From positions 62,001-126,000 of the forward strand of contig CANMZT010000003.1 of assembly GCA_947502405.1 (NCBI GenBank): a stretch of 64,000 nt of DNA. The letters are read 5' to 3'. The notes beneath the pieces are model-generated. The model did not search any database. It saw only the letters and a program-made list of their open reading frames with translations, and was not told the origin of the DNA. This document shows, in pieces, positions 17,523 through 27,171 of the stretch (positions are counted from its first letter, which is position 1; every line of letters starts with the position of its first letter). The DNA is from an uncultured Algibacter sp. (GTDB lineage: Bacteria > Bacteroidota > Bacteroidia > Flavobacteriales > Flavobacteriaceae). A program made the translations under genes and the position numbers.

Positions 17523-18641
17523 CTATTCAAAGTAATTCATAATTTGATAACCACCTTCTTTAAGGAAACTATCTTTCTCCATCAATTTAATATCGCTAGA
17601 CATCATATCATCAACTAAAGCTTGTAAGTCATATTTAGGAACCCATCCTAATTTTTCTTTTGCTTTGGTTGCATCTCCAATAAGTAATTCTACTTCAGTT
17701 GGTCTAAAATATTTTGGATCTACAGCAATTACTTCTTTACCTATCTCTAATTGATATTTTGGATTATTACAACTTTTTATGTATCCTTTTTCACTTTCAC
17801 CTTCACCTTTAAATTCTAATTCTACTCCTACATGAGCAAAACACATCTTAACAAAATCTCTGACCGTTGTTGTTTTATTTGTAGCAATAACCCAGTCTTC
17901 TGGTTCATCGGCTTGAAGAATCATCCACATCATTCTAACGTAGTCTTTAGCATGTCCCCAGTCTCTTTGCGCATCAAGATTTCCTAAGTATATTTTTTCT
18001 TGTAGACCCAATACTATTTTTGATGTAGCTCTTGTAATTTTTCGTGTTACAAATGTTTCTCCACGAATTGGAGATTCGTGATTAAACAAAATTCCGTTAC
18101 AAGCAAACATACCGTAAGCTTCTCTATAGTTTACTGTAATCCAATAGGCATACATTTTTGCTACAGCATAAGGGCTTCTAGGGTAAAAGGGTGTTTTTTC
18201 AGTTTGTGGCACTTCTTGTACTTTACCATACAACTCAGAAGTTGATGCTTGATATATTCTTGTTTTCTTTTCTAAACCAAGTAGTCTTAAAGCTTCTAGC
18301 AACCTCAACGTACCAATACCATCAGCATTTGCAGTATATTCTGGCATTTCAAATGAAACATGCACATGGCTCATTGCAGCCAAATTATAAATTTCGTCTG
18401 GTTGTACTTCTTGTATAATTCTTGTTAAATTGGTACTATCCGTTAAATCACCATAATGCAAAAAGAAGTTTTGGTTTTCAACATGAGGGTCTTGATATAA
18501 ATGGTCTATTCTATCTGTATTAAACAGTGAAGACCTTCTTTTTACACCATGCACTTCATACCCTTTTTTAAGAAGAAACTCACTTAAATATGCCCCGTCT
18601 TGTCCGGTAACTCCTGTTATTAATGCTACTTTTTTCTGCAT
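17523..18641 (-). CDS. gmd: GDP-mannose 4,6-dehydratase
   Basis: This 372-residue SDR converts GDP-D-mannose to GDP-4-keto-6-deoxymannose. Clear marks are [52 protein letters not shown] and the Tyr-x3-Lys pair in [13 protein letters not shown]. Length agrees with GMD enzymes. The gene is directly followed by fcl and preceded by the rhamnose set (20-bp gap to rfbD), so it belongs to the same transcription unit. It is cytosolic and catalyses the committed step to GDP-L-fucose. Confidence 0.96.
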   Translation of the reverse strand: MQKKVALITGVTGQDGAYLSEFLLKKGYEVHGVKRRSSLFNTDRIDHLYQDPHVENQNFFLHYGDLTDSTNLTRIIQEVQPDEIYNLAAMSHVHVSFEMPEYTANADGIGTLRLLEALRLLGLEKKTRIYQASTSELYGKVQEVPQTEKTPFYPRSPYAVAKMYAYWITVNYREAYGMFACNGILFNHESPIRGETFVTRKITRATSKIVLGLQEKIYLGNLDAQRDWGHAKDYVRMMWMILQADEPEDWVIATNKTTTVRDFVKMCFAHVGVELEFKGEGESEKGYIKSCNNPKYQLEIGKEVIAVDPKYFRPTEVELLIGDATKAKEKLGWVPKYDLQALVDDMMSSDIKLMEKDSFLKEGGYQIMNYFE

Positions 18642-18661
18642 TTTATTTAATCATTTTTTTA

Positions 18662-19459
18662 TTAATCCATGTACCCTGAATTCTTTAAAGTTGAATTTTT
18701 GGGTCGCCTTGCAAAAGTACGATAATTGTTAACTTTTACAAGATTTATATTTTGAGATAGATTATTATCTACCAGTATTTCTTCAGCAAAATCATACCAT
18801 GTCATGACTTTTTCATCACAAAAATGAAAAACACCAAAATCCTGACGATTTTCTTGTATCAATTCAATAATGAATTTTGATAAATTAACAGTATCTGTAG
18901 GACATCCCTTTTGTTCAGTTGTAATTGATAGTTCTTGCTCTGTTTTTGCTTTCTTTAAAATAGTTTTATAAAAATTATTACCATATTTTTTGCTATACAA
19001 CCAAGACGTTCTAACAATAAAATATTTAGATAAAATACTTCTAATATAGTTTTCTCCTTCTAATTTAGATTTACCATATTCGTTAATAGGGTTTGTTTTA
19101 TCGCTAGTAAAATATGGTGCTCCTTTTTCTCCATCAAAAACATAATCCGTTGAAATATGAATTAAAATAATATTTTTTTTTTTGCATATTTCAGCTAAAT
19201 TCTCAACAGCTTTAGCGTTAACTAAGTAAGCTATTTCTGGGGTTTTTTCAGCTTGTTCAACATTAGTATAAGCTGCACAGTTTATACAATAATCAAAACT
19301 ATTCTTTTTTAAATAGATTTCAACATTGTCTTTGTTTGTAATATCTAACTGTTCTTTAGACACAAAAACAAATTCTAAATCAATGTCGTTTTCTTGATAT
19401 AACTCTTTAATGGTGCTTCCTAACTGACCATTTGCACCTGTAACCAAAACTCTTTTCAT
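18662..19459 (-). CDS. rfbD: dTDP-4-dehydrorhamnose reductase
   Basis: This 265-residue SDR catalyses the last step of dTDP-L-rhamnose synthesis. It has VTGANGQLGSTI at the N-terminus, NCAAYTNVEQAE, HISTDYVFDGEKG and the Tyr-x3-Lys pair in NEYGKSKLEGE. It is slightly shorter than the usual 280-290 residues but ends in the normal RRPKNSTL region, so it looks complete. Its start overlaps the rfbC stop by one base (TAATG), which points to coupled translation. It is the last of the four rhamnose genes. Confidence 0.94.
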   Translation of the reverse strand: MKRVLVTGANGQLGSTIKELYQENDIDLEFVFVSKEQLDITNKDNVEIYLKKNSFDYCINCAAYTNVEQAEKTPEIAYLVNAKAVENLAEICKKKNIILIHISTDYVFDGEKGAPYFTSDKTNPINEYGKSKLEGENYIRSILSKYFIVRTSWLYSKKYGNNFYKTILKKAKTEQELSITTEQKGCPTDTVNLSKFIIELIQENRQDFGVFHFCDEKVMTWYDFAEEILVDNNLSQNINLVKVNNYRTFARRPKNSTLKNSGYMD

Positions 19460-20004
19460 TATTTGAATAGGTTTTTAAACGTTAACAGGTTTTTATCTTT
19501 TTCCGAAATAATCATCTCTTCCTCAGAGAAACCCCAATCAATATTTAGTGTTTTATCGTTGAATATGATACCTGATTCTGAAGCTTTATCATAATAATTA
19601 TCACATTTATACGAAAAAATAGTGTTGTTTTCTAAAACGATAAATCCGTGAGCAAACCCTCTAGGAACATACAATTGTTGTTTATTTAATCCATCTAAAT
19701 AAATTGAAAAATACTTACCGAATGTGGGTGAATTTTTTCTGAGATCTACACAGACATCTAAAACCTTTCCTTCTATCACTTGAACCAATTTAGCTTGTGC
19801 TGAAGTGCCAACTTGGAAATGAAGCCCTCTTATAACCCCTTTTGAAGATTTTGATAAATTATCTTGAACAAAATCGGTTTTAATTCCTGTTTCTTTTAAA
19901 AACAATTTTTCATTAAAAGTTTCTAAGAAATAACCTCTATCATCTTTGAATACTTTAGGCGTAATAATATAACACCCTTTTAAATATGTTTCTTCAACTT
20001 TCAT
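19459..20004 (-). CDS. rfbC: dTDP-4-dehydrorhamnose 3,5-epimerase
   Basis: This 181-residue cupin enzyme epimerises dTDP-4-keto-6-deoxyglucose at C3 and C5. The recognisable blocks are DDRGYFLETFN, DNLSKSSKGVIRGLHFQ (with the catalytic His), EGKVLDVCVDLRK and LYVPRGFAHGF. Length matches the family. It lies 6 bp after rfbA and overlaps rfbD by one base, in the gene order rfbB-rfbA-rfbC-rfbD. Confidence 0.96.
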   Translation of the reverse strand: MKVEETYLKGCYIITPKVFKDDRGYFLETFNEKLFLKETGIKTDFVQDNLSKSSKGVIRGLHFQVGTSAQAKLVQVIEGKVLDVCVDLRKNSPTFGKYFSIYLDGLNKQQLYVPRGFAHGFIVLENNTIFSYKCDNYYDKASESGIIFNDKTLNIDWGFSEEEMIISEKDKNLLTFKNLFK

Positions 20005-20010
20005 AATTTA

Positions 20011-20868
20011 TTATACTAATTGTTGAAGATATTCTCCATACCCACTCTTAAGTAGTGGTTCTGCTAATTTGAGTAATTTTACTTTATTTATATATCCCAT
20101 TTTATAAGCTACTTCTTCGATACACCCTATTTTTTGACCCTGTCTTTCTTCAATAACTTGAACAAATTGAGACGCTTGCATTAAAGACGAAAACGTACCA
20201 GTATCTAACCAAGCCGTTCCTTTGTCTAAAATTTGAACATTGAGCTTTCCTTTGTTTAAATACATTTTGTTAACATCCGTTATTTCTAACTCACCACGTT
20301 TACTTGGTTGAATGTTTTTTGCTATTTCTACTACTGAATTATCATAGAAATATATCCCAGGTACTGCAAAATTGGATTTTGGATTCTCTGGCTTTTCTTC
20401 TATTGAGATAGCTTTATTATTTTCATCAAACTCAACAACGCCGTAACGCTCTGGGTCTTGCACGTGATATGCAAAAATAACGCCTCCTATTGGGTTTATA
20501 TTATTTTGCAAAGTCTTATTTAATCCAGAACCATAGAATATGTTATCGCCTAAAACTAAAGCTACACTATCATTCCCAATAAATTTTTCTCCAATAATAA
20601 ACGCTTCTGCTAAACCTTTGGGTTCTTCTTGAACTGCGTATTCAAAAACGCAACCATAATCATTACCTGTTCCTAAAAGTGCTTTAAAATGTGGTAAATC
20701 TTTTGAAGTAGATATGATTAATATTTCTTTAATGCCAGCAGATAAAAGCGTGGTTAAAGGATAATAAATCATTGGCTTATCATAAACAGGCATCAACTGT
20801 TTACTTACTACTTTGGTAAGTGGATACAATCTTGTTCCTGAGCCTCCTGCTAAAATAATTCCTTTCAT
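20011..20868 (-). CDS. rfbA: Glucose-1-phosphate thymidylyltransferase
   Basis: This 285-residue nucleotidyltransferase makes dTDP-glucose. The signature is [19 protein letters not shown] followed by [18 protein letters not shown], and [10 protein letters not shown] holds the metal-binding Asp. Further blocks are [15 protein letters not shown] and [11 protein letters not shown]. The ATG overlaps the stop of rfbB (TAATG). It begins the dTDP-rhamnose pathway, and the complete rfbBACD set in the window means the cell can make this donor without other loci. Confidence 0.96.
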   Translation of the reverse strand: MKGIILAGGSGTRLYPLTKVVSKQLMPVYDKPMIYYPLTTLLSAGIKEILIISTSKDLPHFKALLGTGNDYGCVFEYAVQEEPKGLAEAFIIGEKFIGNDSVALVLGDNIFYGSGLNKTLQNNINPIGGVIFAYHVQDPERYGVVEFDENNKAISIEEKPENPKSNFAVPGIYFYDNSVVEIAKNIQPSKRGELEITDVNKMYLNKGKLNVQILDKGTAWLDTGTFSSLMQASQFVQVIEERQGQKIGCIEEVAYKMGYINKVKLLKLAEPLLKSGYGEYLQQLV

Positions 20869-21875
20869 TATCCTTGATATTTTTTAATATACCAATCTAT
20901 TGTCTTCCTTATCCCTGTTTCAAAATTTTCTTGAGCTTCCCAACCTAATTCATTTTCAATTTTAGAAGCGTCAATAGCATATCTATAATCATGTCCAGGT
21001 CTATCTTTTACAAAAGAAATTTGCTTTTTATATGATGTGCCTTTGGGTAAAATACTGTCTAATATTTCACATATTGTATTTGCAATATATAAATTATTTC
21101 TTTCGTTTTTACCACCAATATTATAGGTTTCACCTGCATTACCTTTATTAAAAGCTAAATCAATCCCTTTACAATGATCTTCTACATAAAGCCAATCTCT
21201 AATATTCTTTCCATCTCCATAAATAGGAATATCTTCATTTTTTAATGCCTTCCTAATAATTGTTGGTATTAACTTCTCATCATGCTGTTTAGGTCCATAG
21301 TTGTTTGAACAATTAGTAGTTACAACATTTAATCCGTAGGTATGAAAATAACTTCTTGCTATAAAGTCTGAAGATGCTTTTGAAGCACTGTAAGGGCTAT
21401 TTGGTGCATATGAGGTTTGCTCTGTAAAGAGACCTTTTTCACCTAAAGTACCATAAACTTCATCTGTTGATATATGAAGAAATCTTGAGTGAATATGATT
21501 TTTGTTTACCTGATTTGGTGCCGACATCCAATGATTTTTTGCTACATCTAATAGGTTAAATGTTCCTAAAACATTAGTATTAATAAATTCATTAGGTGAT
21601 TTAATTGAGTTATCAACATGCGACTCAGCTGCAAAATTAATAACTCCATTGAAATTGTATTCTTTAAATAATTTTTCTATTAAATTCCTATCACAAATAT
21701 CGCCCTTAATAAAGTTATAATTCTTATGTTTCTTGATCTCATTTAAATTAGAAAGCTCACCTGCATAAGTGAGCTTATCTATATTTATAATTTTAATATT
21801 AGGGCATTTATTCAAGAAATAAACTATAAAATTTGAGCCTATGAAGCCTGCCCCTCCTGTGATTAAAACAGTCAT
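20868..21875 (-). CDS. rfbB: dTDP-glucose 4,6-dehydratase
   Basis: This 335-residue extended SDR has [13 protein letters not shown] at the N-terminus, [25 protein letters not shown] (catalytic Asp-Glu) and the Tyr-x3-Lys pair in [11 protein letters not shown]. It converts dTDP-glucose to dTDP-4-keto-6-deoxyglucose in the cytosol. Length fits the family. It follows the Wzz-like gene by 3 bp and overlaps rfbA by one base. Confidence 0.96.
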   Translation of the reverse strand: MTVLITGGAGFIGSNFIVYFLNKCPNIKIINIDKLTYAGELSNLNEIKKHKNYNFIKGDICDRNLIEKLFKEYNFNGVINFAAESHVDNSIKSPNEFINTNVLGTFNLLDVAKNHWMSAPNQVNKNHIHSRFLHISTDEVYGTLGEKGLFTEQTSYAPNSPYSASKASSDFIARSYFHTYGLNVVTTNCSNNYGPKQHDEKLIPTIIRKALKNEDIPIYGDGKNIRDWLYVEDHCKGIDLAFNKGNAGETYNIGGKNERNNLYIANTICEILDSILPKGTSYKKQISFVKDRPGHDYRYAIDASKIENELGWEAQENFETGIRKTIDWYIKKYQG

Positions 21876-21878
21876 TAT

Positions 21879-22952
21879 TTATATTTGACCTTTATACTTT
21901 TCCAAAAATTTGATAAAATGTAACGTTAACAATAAAACCGAAGCTAATAACATTAAATTAATTGTATAATATATCTTAGAATCAATTGTTCTTCCTAAAA
22001 ATTGTTTAGTGTTATCTAGGGTTCCTTGGTTCTGCTGACTAGAAACTACTTCAATAATTTTATCTTTATCTTCCTTTTGTCTTTGAATTTCTACCAGCTC
22101 TCTTCGTAGTTCAACATCGTTAGTAAAGAGCTCATACTCTTTCGTAATACTTTTGTCTTCGGTATTGTCAATTCTAATACTAGTTTGAGAACCTGCTCGT
22201 TCTTCATTTGATGCTTCTACTAACACTTTCTTATAAATTTCTTTTAATTCATTTGATGCTTCAAGAGATTCCTTAATAGAATTTTCTAAAAGAGTTAATT
22301 GATCTAAATCCCTTTTTTGCTGTGTTATAAAATACTCTGTATTATTAATGTTATCAATAGTTTTAGAAATCATTGGGCCAAAAGCACCTCTTTCTTTTGC
22401 TCTGATTATTAAGCGTTGTACTGGATGATCATACTCTTTAGAGTTACTTATATATTCGCTTAAAGTAATTGTACTTGCAAGTGTTGAATCAATACTTTTA
22501 ATATATAGATCAAAAGCTTTAAGTTTATCGTTATCTGTAACAACTGACTCTATTTCAAGGTTAATAATTGACCCAGCAGTATTTGGCTCTATACCTAATA
22601 AATTTCCTAAAGTAACCGTGTCCTGATCCTTTATCAATTCGTTGTAATACTCTATGGAACGATATAAATTTTCTCCTGTTTCATAATTTTGTTTAATTAC
22701 TGTTGTTGATTTGTAAATTGGTTCTCCTTTCTTTTGTTTAAAAAACCCATATCCAAAACCAATAACCCCTGCTATTACAATTTTAATAACATGTCTTTTT
22801 ACAAAAAACACTGTCCAGACAAAAGCTAAAAATATTTTATTTAAAACATTTCCTATTAAATTGAATAGCCTATCAAACATATTGCCAATCATCTTAAATA
22901 ATTGACCTAAATCCACTTCTTCAGGTTCTGGTTGCTGTAAATCTTTACTCAT
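21879..22952 (-). CDS. Wzz-like chain-length/polysaccharide co-polymerase family protein
   Basis: This 357-residue protein has the layout of polysaccharide co-polymerases: a cytosolic N-terminus, hydrophobic segments near residues 40-75, a long periplasmic part with coiled-coil character (about 195-320) and a second membrane segment near 328-348. The stretch GEPIYKSTTVIKQNYETGENLY after the first membrane region resembles the Wzz start. There is no tyrosine kinase domain. The expected role is control of O-antigen or capsule chain length at the inner membrane. It lies between the nucleosidase-like gene and rfbB, near the head of the operon. Similarity to Wzz is topological plus context rather than a clear motif match. 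Confidence 0.7.
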   Translation of the reverse strand: MSKDLQQPEPEEVDLGQLFKMIGNMFDRLFNLIGNVLNKIFLAFVWTVFFVKRHVIKIVIAGVIGFGYGFFKQKKGEPIYKSTTVIKQNYETGENLYRSIEYYNELIKDQDTVTLGNLLGIEPNTAGSIINLEIESVVTDNDKLKAFDLYIKSIDSTLASTITLSEYISNSKEYDHPVQRLIIRAKERGAFGPMISKTIDNINNTEYFITQQKRDLDQLTLLENSIKESLEASNELKEIYKKVLVEASNEERAGSQTSIRIDNTEDKSITKEYELFTNDVELRRELVEIQRQKEDKDKIIEVVSSQQNQGTLDNTKQFLGRTIDSKIYYTINLMLLASVLLLTLHFIKFLEKYKGQI

Positions 22953-22960
22953 AATTTTTA

Positions 22961-24649
22961 TTAATTAAATATCTGTTCTAAAATTGTTCTTGTTATTAAA
23001 TACGTTGGCTTTACACCTGAAGTTCCAAGGCCACCAGAAGCTAATGTAGCTCCTGTTTTTAGTGGGTTATCACTCGCATAGTAAGCATATCTTACTTTTA
23101 CATCTTGTTTTATACTTCCTCTGACTTTGGAAGCTGCTTGAATAGCTTTCTGATAATGTGCTCCTTCCATTTCTAAGCCAATAACTTGCCATGTTGAATT
23201 ATAAAAGAATCTCAAAATGTCCTTGTTTTGCAATGAGGTTCCCAAAACGGTAATCATCGAGCCTTCACAAATATCAATACCATGACCCTCCAAGTCTTCT
23301 CTTTTTAGTTCATTTTTAAAAGGGTAATTATCAGCTGTACCTTCAAATATATGTGCTGAAGGAATCATAATGTCTCCCTTACCTCCTTCTAAAATACCTG
23401 CCTTTCCCATTATTGAGATCGAATCTACATTAAGATGATACTGTTTTTTATTAAGCTTATATGGCTTGAGTAACTCATCTATGGTTTCATAAGCTTGCTC
23501 CCCAAACGCATAATCCATGACTAATATAACAGGTTTTTTCTGGTTAATAACTGTTTCTGATGTTTTAATATCTATCAAGGATACATCAAACTTAGTTGTA
23601 TCAAATATTTGAACATCAATATTAGCTCCAGAATTATCCTCAACATAAATCATTCCTCTACGCAACGCTTCTTTAGTAACTTTATTGCGAAATGACTGAT
23701 TTTCTTTTTTGCTCAACAATTGATACACTTCAAAAATATCTTTTTTCTGAACCTGATCTTTTAGTGTATTACTAGCATAAAGTACATTCATTACACTATG
23801 CATATTTGCACTAATAATTTGGATTGATCTTTCTAACAAACCATTTTTATAAAGAGTGTCTTTTATCTTATTAGCCCAAATTTCACCATGTATATGATGC
23901 CCTATTCGTTCTCTTAAAACAGGACTGAAAGTAATTGTTCGTTTTTGATTGTTTTTTAGCTCTTCAATAGCCAGTTTTCCTAACCAATATATAATATGTA
24001 AAAACCTTTCGGGCTGAGAAGAAGTTGCAAATTCACCATAAATATTACTTAGTTCATCAAACGTTCTTCCTAAAATATTAGCAGTATGCGTAATAGCGAT
24101 CTCACGCTCCTCTTGAGTAAGCTTCTTTTTGGATTGTACAGCCTTTTCAAGTTTAACCCAATCACGAGTTGTTGAACCTTGTTCATCAATAACTACTCGC
24201 TTGCTTATTTTATGAGATTCAATAAAAAGGAATGTAAGATGAGTTAAGATGTCATATATTTCAGACCTCCCACGAGTAATTTCAATATTCATTTGTTCAT
24301 CATCAATCCTGTAACAGTTACGACGACGTTTTTCTGGAATTATAGGTTTAAAGTGAGAATTAGAATACCCTTCATCACTTGTAAGATTTATAAAAGTGCA
24401 CTCTTCAATACCTTGAGGAAGCCTATCTATAACATAAATCAATCCTTCCAATTCTGCTTTTTCTTCACCTATGGACCCATAAATTTCTGGTCTTAAAAGT
24501 AGTAATGCTTTTCGTAAAGTTTCACCTGAAATCCCCATAGGTTTATAAAACCCTCTGTTAAATAAATGACGCATAGTAATGTACATCCGCTCTATAGCAT
24601 TAGAGCTTTCTTGAGCACGTGTTCTCTCATGATGTTTTTTACTACTCAT
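22961..24649 (-). CDS. Uncharacterised protein with nucleosidase/phosphorylase-like C-terminal half (DUF6909-like)
   Basis: This 562-residue soluble protein belongs to a Bacteroidetes family that I believe is annotated as DUF6909. The N-terminal half (to about 340) is helical with no known motif. The C-terminal half resembles the MTAN/purine nucleoside phosphorylase fold: a strand then DYAFGEQAYE (about 377), GKAGILEGGKGDIMIPSA (about 412-430), VIGLEMEGAHYQKAI (about 488-503, compare the EMEAAA motif that holds ribose) and a late YYASDNPL (about 522-529, compare the base-binding Asp in SD). A role in cleaving or sensing a nucleoside or nucleotide sugar is inference. It is the first gene of the polysaccharide operon, 8 bp before the Wzz-like gene, with a -7 box just upstream. 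Confidence 0.65.
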   Translation of the reverse strand: MSSKKHHERTRAQESSNAIERMYITMRHLFNRGFYKPMGISGETLRKALLLLRPEIYGSIGEEKAELEGLIYVIDRLPQGIEECTFINLTSDEGYSNSHFKPIIPEKRRRNCYRIDDEQMNIEITRGRSEIYDILTHLTFLFIESHKISKRVVIDEQGSTTRDWVKLEKAVQSKKKLTQEEREIAITHTANILGRTFDELSNIYGEFATSSQPERFLHIIYWLGKLAIEELKNNQKRTITFSPVLRERIGHHIHGEIWANKIKDTLYKNGLLERSIQIISANMHSVMNVLYASNTLKDQVQKKDIFEVYQLLSKKENQSFRNKVTKEALRRGMIYVEDNSGANIDVQIFDTTKFDVSLIDIKTSETVINQKKPVILVMDYAFGEQAYETIDELLKPYKLNKKQYHLNVDSISIMGKAGILEGGKGDIMIPSAHIFEGTADNYPFKNELKREDLEGHGIDICEGSMITVLGTSLQNKDILRFFYNSTWQVIGLEMEGAHYQKAIQAASKVRGSIKQDVKVRYAYYASDNPLKTGATLASGGLGTSGVKPTYLITRTILEQIFN

Positions 24650-24667
24650 ATTTTAGTTTGGTTGTGG

Positions 24668-24675
24668 CAAATATA
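24668..24675 (-). promoter_or_regulatory. Candidate -7 box (TATATTTG) for the polysaccharide operon
   Basis: On the minus strand the sequence reads TATATTTG, matching the Bacteroidetes -7 consensus TAnnTTTG. It lies about 20 bp upstream of the start at 24649 and within 20 bp of the end of the GH3 gene. No convincing -33 TTTG is seen at 19-21 bp. It is the best candidate promoter for the long minus-strand operon. The same octamer occurs before mnmG and the barrel gene at 50384. Confidence 0.5.
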
Positions 24676-24688
24676 CTACTATTTATAT

Positions 24689-26182
24689 TTAATTTGTGGT
24701 ATTAAATTTATCTACAATCTTCCTGTCATTTGAAAGCCTAGGAAGCTTATTTTGACCTCCTAATTTCCCAATAGACTTCATATACTCTTGAAAGCCTCCT
24801 TGCTTAACTTTCGTAATTTTTAAAGGTTGTAAAACTTTACCCTGTATCAAATCAAAATAATAGGTGTTTTGCTTTTGAAGCGATTCATCAATTTTTTTCG
24901 CTAAAGCGGAATAATCATCAGGTTCATTTTCAAATTCTACAAACCATTCATGATAAGGAAGCTCTTCTTTGGGATTGATTTGAGGTGCCACAGTAAACTC
25001 TGAAATTCTAACCTCAGAGCCCTGAGTAGCCTCTTGCATAGCCTGCTCTACCTCTTTACCAATAACATGCTCCCCGAATGCAGAAATAAAATGCTTGATT
25101 CTACCTGAAACAATAACACGATATGGCTGTGTAGAGGTAAACTCAACAGTATCACCAATATTATAGGACCATAAGCCTGCATTGGTTGAAATTATCATCA
25201 CATAATTTACACCTACCTCAACATCTTTAATCGTGATTCGCTTCGGGTCTTTATCAAAAAATTCATCTGCTTTTACAAACTCATAAAAAATACCAGAATT
25301 AAGTTGAAGCAGCATTCCTTTTTCATTTTGCTTGTCTTGAAAAGCGAAAAAACCTTCGCTTGCTGGATACAATTCAATACTATCTACTTTTCTGCCAATA
25401 AGATTTTCGAATTTAGCTCGATAAGGTTCGTAATTTACACCTCCAAAAATGAACAGGTTAAAATTTTTAAATATGTCTCCTACCTTTTTTCCAGTTTTTT
25501 CCTGAAGCCTTTCAAAATACATTTGCACCCATGATGGTATTCCTGATATAACTGTCATGTTTTCAGGTAGTGTTTCCTCAACAATAGCATCTACTTTAGT
25601 TTCCCAGTCTTCAATACAGTTGGTTTCCCATGAAGGCAATCTGTTTTTTTGTAAATATTTAGGAACATAATGCGCCACAATTCCTGATAATCGCCCCAGT
25701 TGAATCCCATTTTGTTCATTTAAAATGGGACTCCCTTGAAGGAAAATCATTTTACCATTAACAAATTTACTGTTACCCGTTTCATGGATATACATTAAAA
25801 TGGCATTTCTAGCTGCTTCAACATGGGTAGGCATACTTTCCTTGGTAATAGGAATATATTTTGAGCCTGATGTAGTCCCAGAAGTTTTTGCAAAGTATAT
25901 CGGCTTCCCTTTCCAGAGTATATTCTCTTCACCAGCAACAACCCTTTCCACATAAGGTTTTAAAGCTTCGTAATCTCTTATAGGCACACGTTTTACAAAA
26001 TCTGCATGATTGTTAATACTAATAAAATCATGATCTTTCCCAAATTCAGTTGCAGCTGCTTCAGAAATCAATTCTTGAAAAACTTCATTTTGGGTTTCAA
26101 CAGGATGGTTTACCCATTTCTGAATTTTTTTATAAACACGTTTTGCAAAAGGTTTTGCTAAGACAGACTTTAATGATATCAT
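24689..26182 (-). CDS. GH3-family (auxin-responsive promoter GH3-like) acyl-adenylating protein
   Basis: This 497-residue protein has the ANL-type adenylation motif FAKTSGTTSGSKYIPITKES (about residues 103-122), YPASEGFFAFQ and a later YNIGDTVEF, as in the GH3 family. Plant GH3 enzymes join amino acids to acyl acids through an acyl-adenylate. The bacterial members are common in Bacteroidetes and uncharacterised, so the substrate is unknown. It starts 3 bp after the stop of the M23 peptidase gene, so the two are co-transcribed. Length is somewhat shorter than plant enzymes (about 600) but the motifs are complete. Confidence 0.88.
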   Translation of the reverse strand: MISLKSVLAKPFAKRVYKKIQKWVNHPVETQNEVFQELISEAAATEFGKDHDFISINNHADFVKRVPIRDYEALKPYVERVVAGEENILWKGKPIYFAKTSGTTSGSKYIPITKESMPTHVEAARNAILMYIHETGNSKFVNGKMIFLQGSPILNEQNGIQLGRLSGIVAHYVPKYLQKNRLPSWETNCIEDWETKVDAIVEETLPENMTVISGIPSWVQMYFERLQEKTGKKVGDIFKNFNLFIFGGVNYEPYRAKFENLIGRKVDSIELYPASEGFFAFQDKQNEKGMLLQLNSGIFYEFVKADEFFDKDPKRITIKDVEVGVNYVMIISTNAGLWSYNIGDTVEFTSTQPYRVIVSGRIKHFISAFGEHVIGKEVEQAMQEATQGSEVRISEFTVAPQINPKEELPYHEWFVEFENEPDDYSALAKKIDESLQKQNTYYFDLIQGKVLQPLKITKVKQGGFQEYMKSIGKLGGQNKLPRLSNDRKIVDKFNTTN

Positions 26183-26185
26183 AGT

Positions 26186-27055
26186 CTATTTAAAATCTAT
26201 AAAATTTGTTGGATTAATGGGGTAGCCATCATTCCAAAGTTCAAAATGTAAATGTGGTCCTGTAGAGAGTTCTCCTGTATTTCCTGCTGTAGCAATAACT
26301 TCTCCAGCTTTAACTAAATCGCCTTGAGCTTTCGTTAATGCTGCGTTATGTTTGTAAATTGAAATAAGTCCGTAGCTATGTTCTAAAATAATAACATAAC
26401 CTGTACTGGCTGTCCATTCAGCAAACACAACAATACCATCAGCTGTTGCCTTTACTGGTGTATCCTTTTCTACTACAACATCTACAGCAAAATGCTTTTC
26501 TTTAGCATTGTACGGTTCACTTATTGTGCCGCTTACTGGCGGAAACAACACAAATTCTGTAGCTGTTGTGGCAGATTCAAAAAGGTTATATTTATCTTCT
26601 TTATCTACTTTTTCTCGTAGTAAAGAATCTTCTGCTGTTGGAGCTAAATCTACCTCGCTTGCTTCTAACTTAACAGCTTGAATAATAGAGTCTCTATTAA
26701 AATCTATTGCATTTAAATCGCCTGTTAAAACCTTTTTAATAGATTCATAATATCGATCATTCATGCGCAAAACACGCTGTAAAGAATCTGTTTTAAAGCT
26801 CAACTCGGTAGCTTTCTTTTTTAATGCTGTAGATGAATAACCTGGTATATATTCCCGAAGCGGTGTATATGCTATGAGTAAGTATGTAAGTGCAATAAAA
26901 AAAATAGCCATTAACGAACTCATTACAAAAACATTTAGTCTAGTAAGTTTAAATGATAAACGCTCTTCAAAAGTATTTTCATTAAGTATCATCAAACGAT
27001 ACTTATCTAATAATTTCCGTTTTATCTTTTTTGGTTTCTTTTTTTCGTCTGCCAT
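26186..27055 (-). CDS. M23-family metallopeptidase (LytM domain), membrane anchored
   Basis: This 289-residue protein has a basic N-terminus, one membrane segment (about 37-60), a short coiled region and a C-terminal LytM/M23 domain. The zinc site is visible: HFAVD (His-x3-Asp, about 197-201) and HLHFE (about 270-274), plus GNTGELSTGPHLHF. Enzymes of this family cut peptidoglycan cross-links, or act as regulators when residues are missing; here the residues are present. It is the first gene of a pair with the GH3 gene. A -7 box lies only about 8 bp upstream of the start codon. Confidence 0.92.
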   Translation of the reverse strand: MADEKKKPKKIKRKLLDKYRLMILNENTFEERLSFKLTRLNVFVMSSLMAIFFIALTYLLIAYTPLREYIPGYSSTALKKKATELSFKTDSLQRVLRMNDRYYESIKKVLTGDLNAIDFNRDSIIQAVKLEASEVDLAPTAEDSLLREKVDKEDKYNLFESATTATEFVLFPPVSGTISEPYNAKEKHFAVDVVVEKDTPVKATADGIVVFAEWTASTGYVIILEHSYGLISIYKHNAALTKAQGDLVKAGEVIATAGNTGELSTGPHLHFELWNDGYPINPTNFIDFK

Positions 27056-27062
27056 ATTGAAA

Positions 27063-27070
27063 CAAAAATA
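27063..27070 (-). promoter_or_regulatory. Candidate -7 box (TATTTTTG) upstream of the M23 gene
   Basis: The minus strand reads TATTTTTG, fitting TAnnTTTG, and ends about 8 bp before the ATG at 27053-27055. With the usual 5-7 bp to the start site, the mRNA leader would be nearly absent. The divergent tatA promoter is about 80 bp away. Confidence 0.4.
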
Positions 27071-27145
27071 ATTAAATTTATTACAAGACTTAGCGGTCTA
27101 TATACTAAAGTTGCACTTAAAACGACTTTATTAAACTTTAATTAT

Positions 27146-27153
27146 TAACTTTG
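27146..27153 (+). promoter_or_regulatory. Candidate -7 box (TAACTTTG) of tatA
   Basis: TAACTTTG is a full match to the Bacteroidetes -7 element TAnnTTTG. It overlaps a possible TTG start at 27151, which therefore cannot be used on this transcript, and it supports the ATG at 27172 as the tatA start with a leader of about 13 nt. Confidence 0.55.
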
Positions 27154-27171
27154 TTCTTTAAATTGATTATT

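Noticed and set aside
27151-27171. Upstream TTG start for tatA
   Set aside because: It lies inside the -7 promoter box; the ATG at 27172 gives a normal TatA N-terminus.
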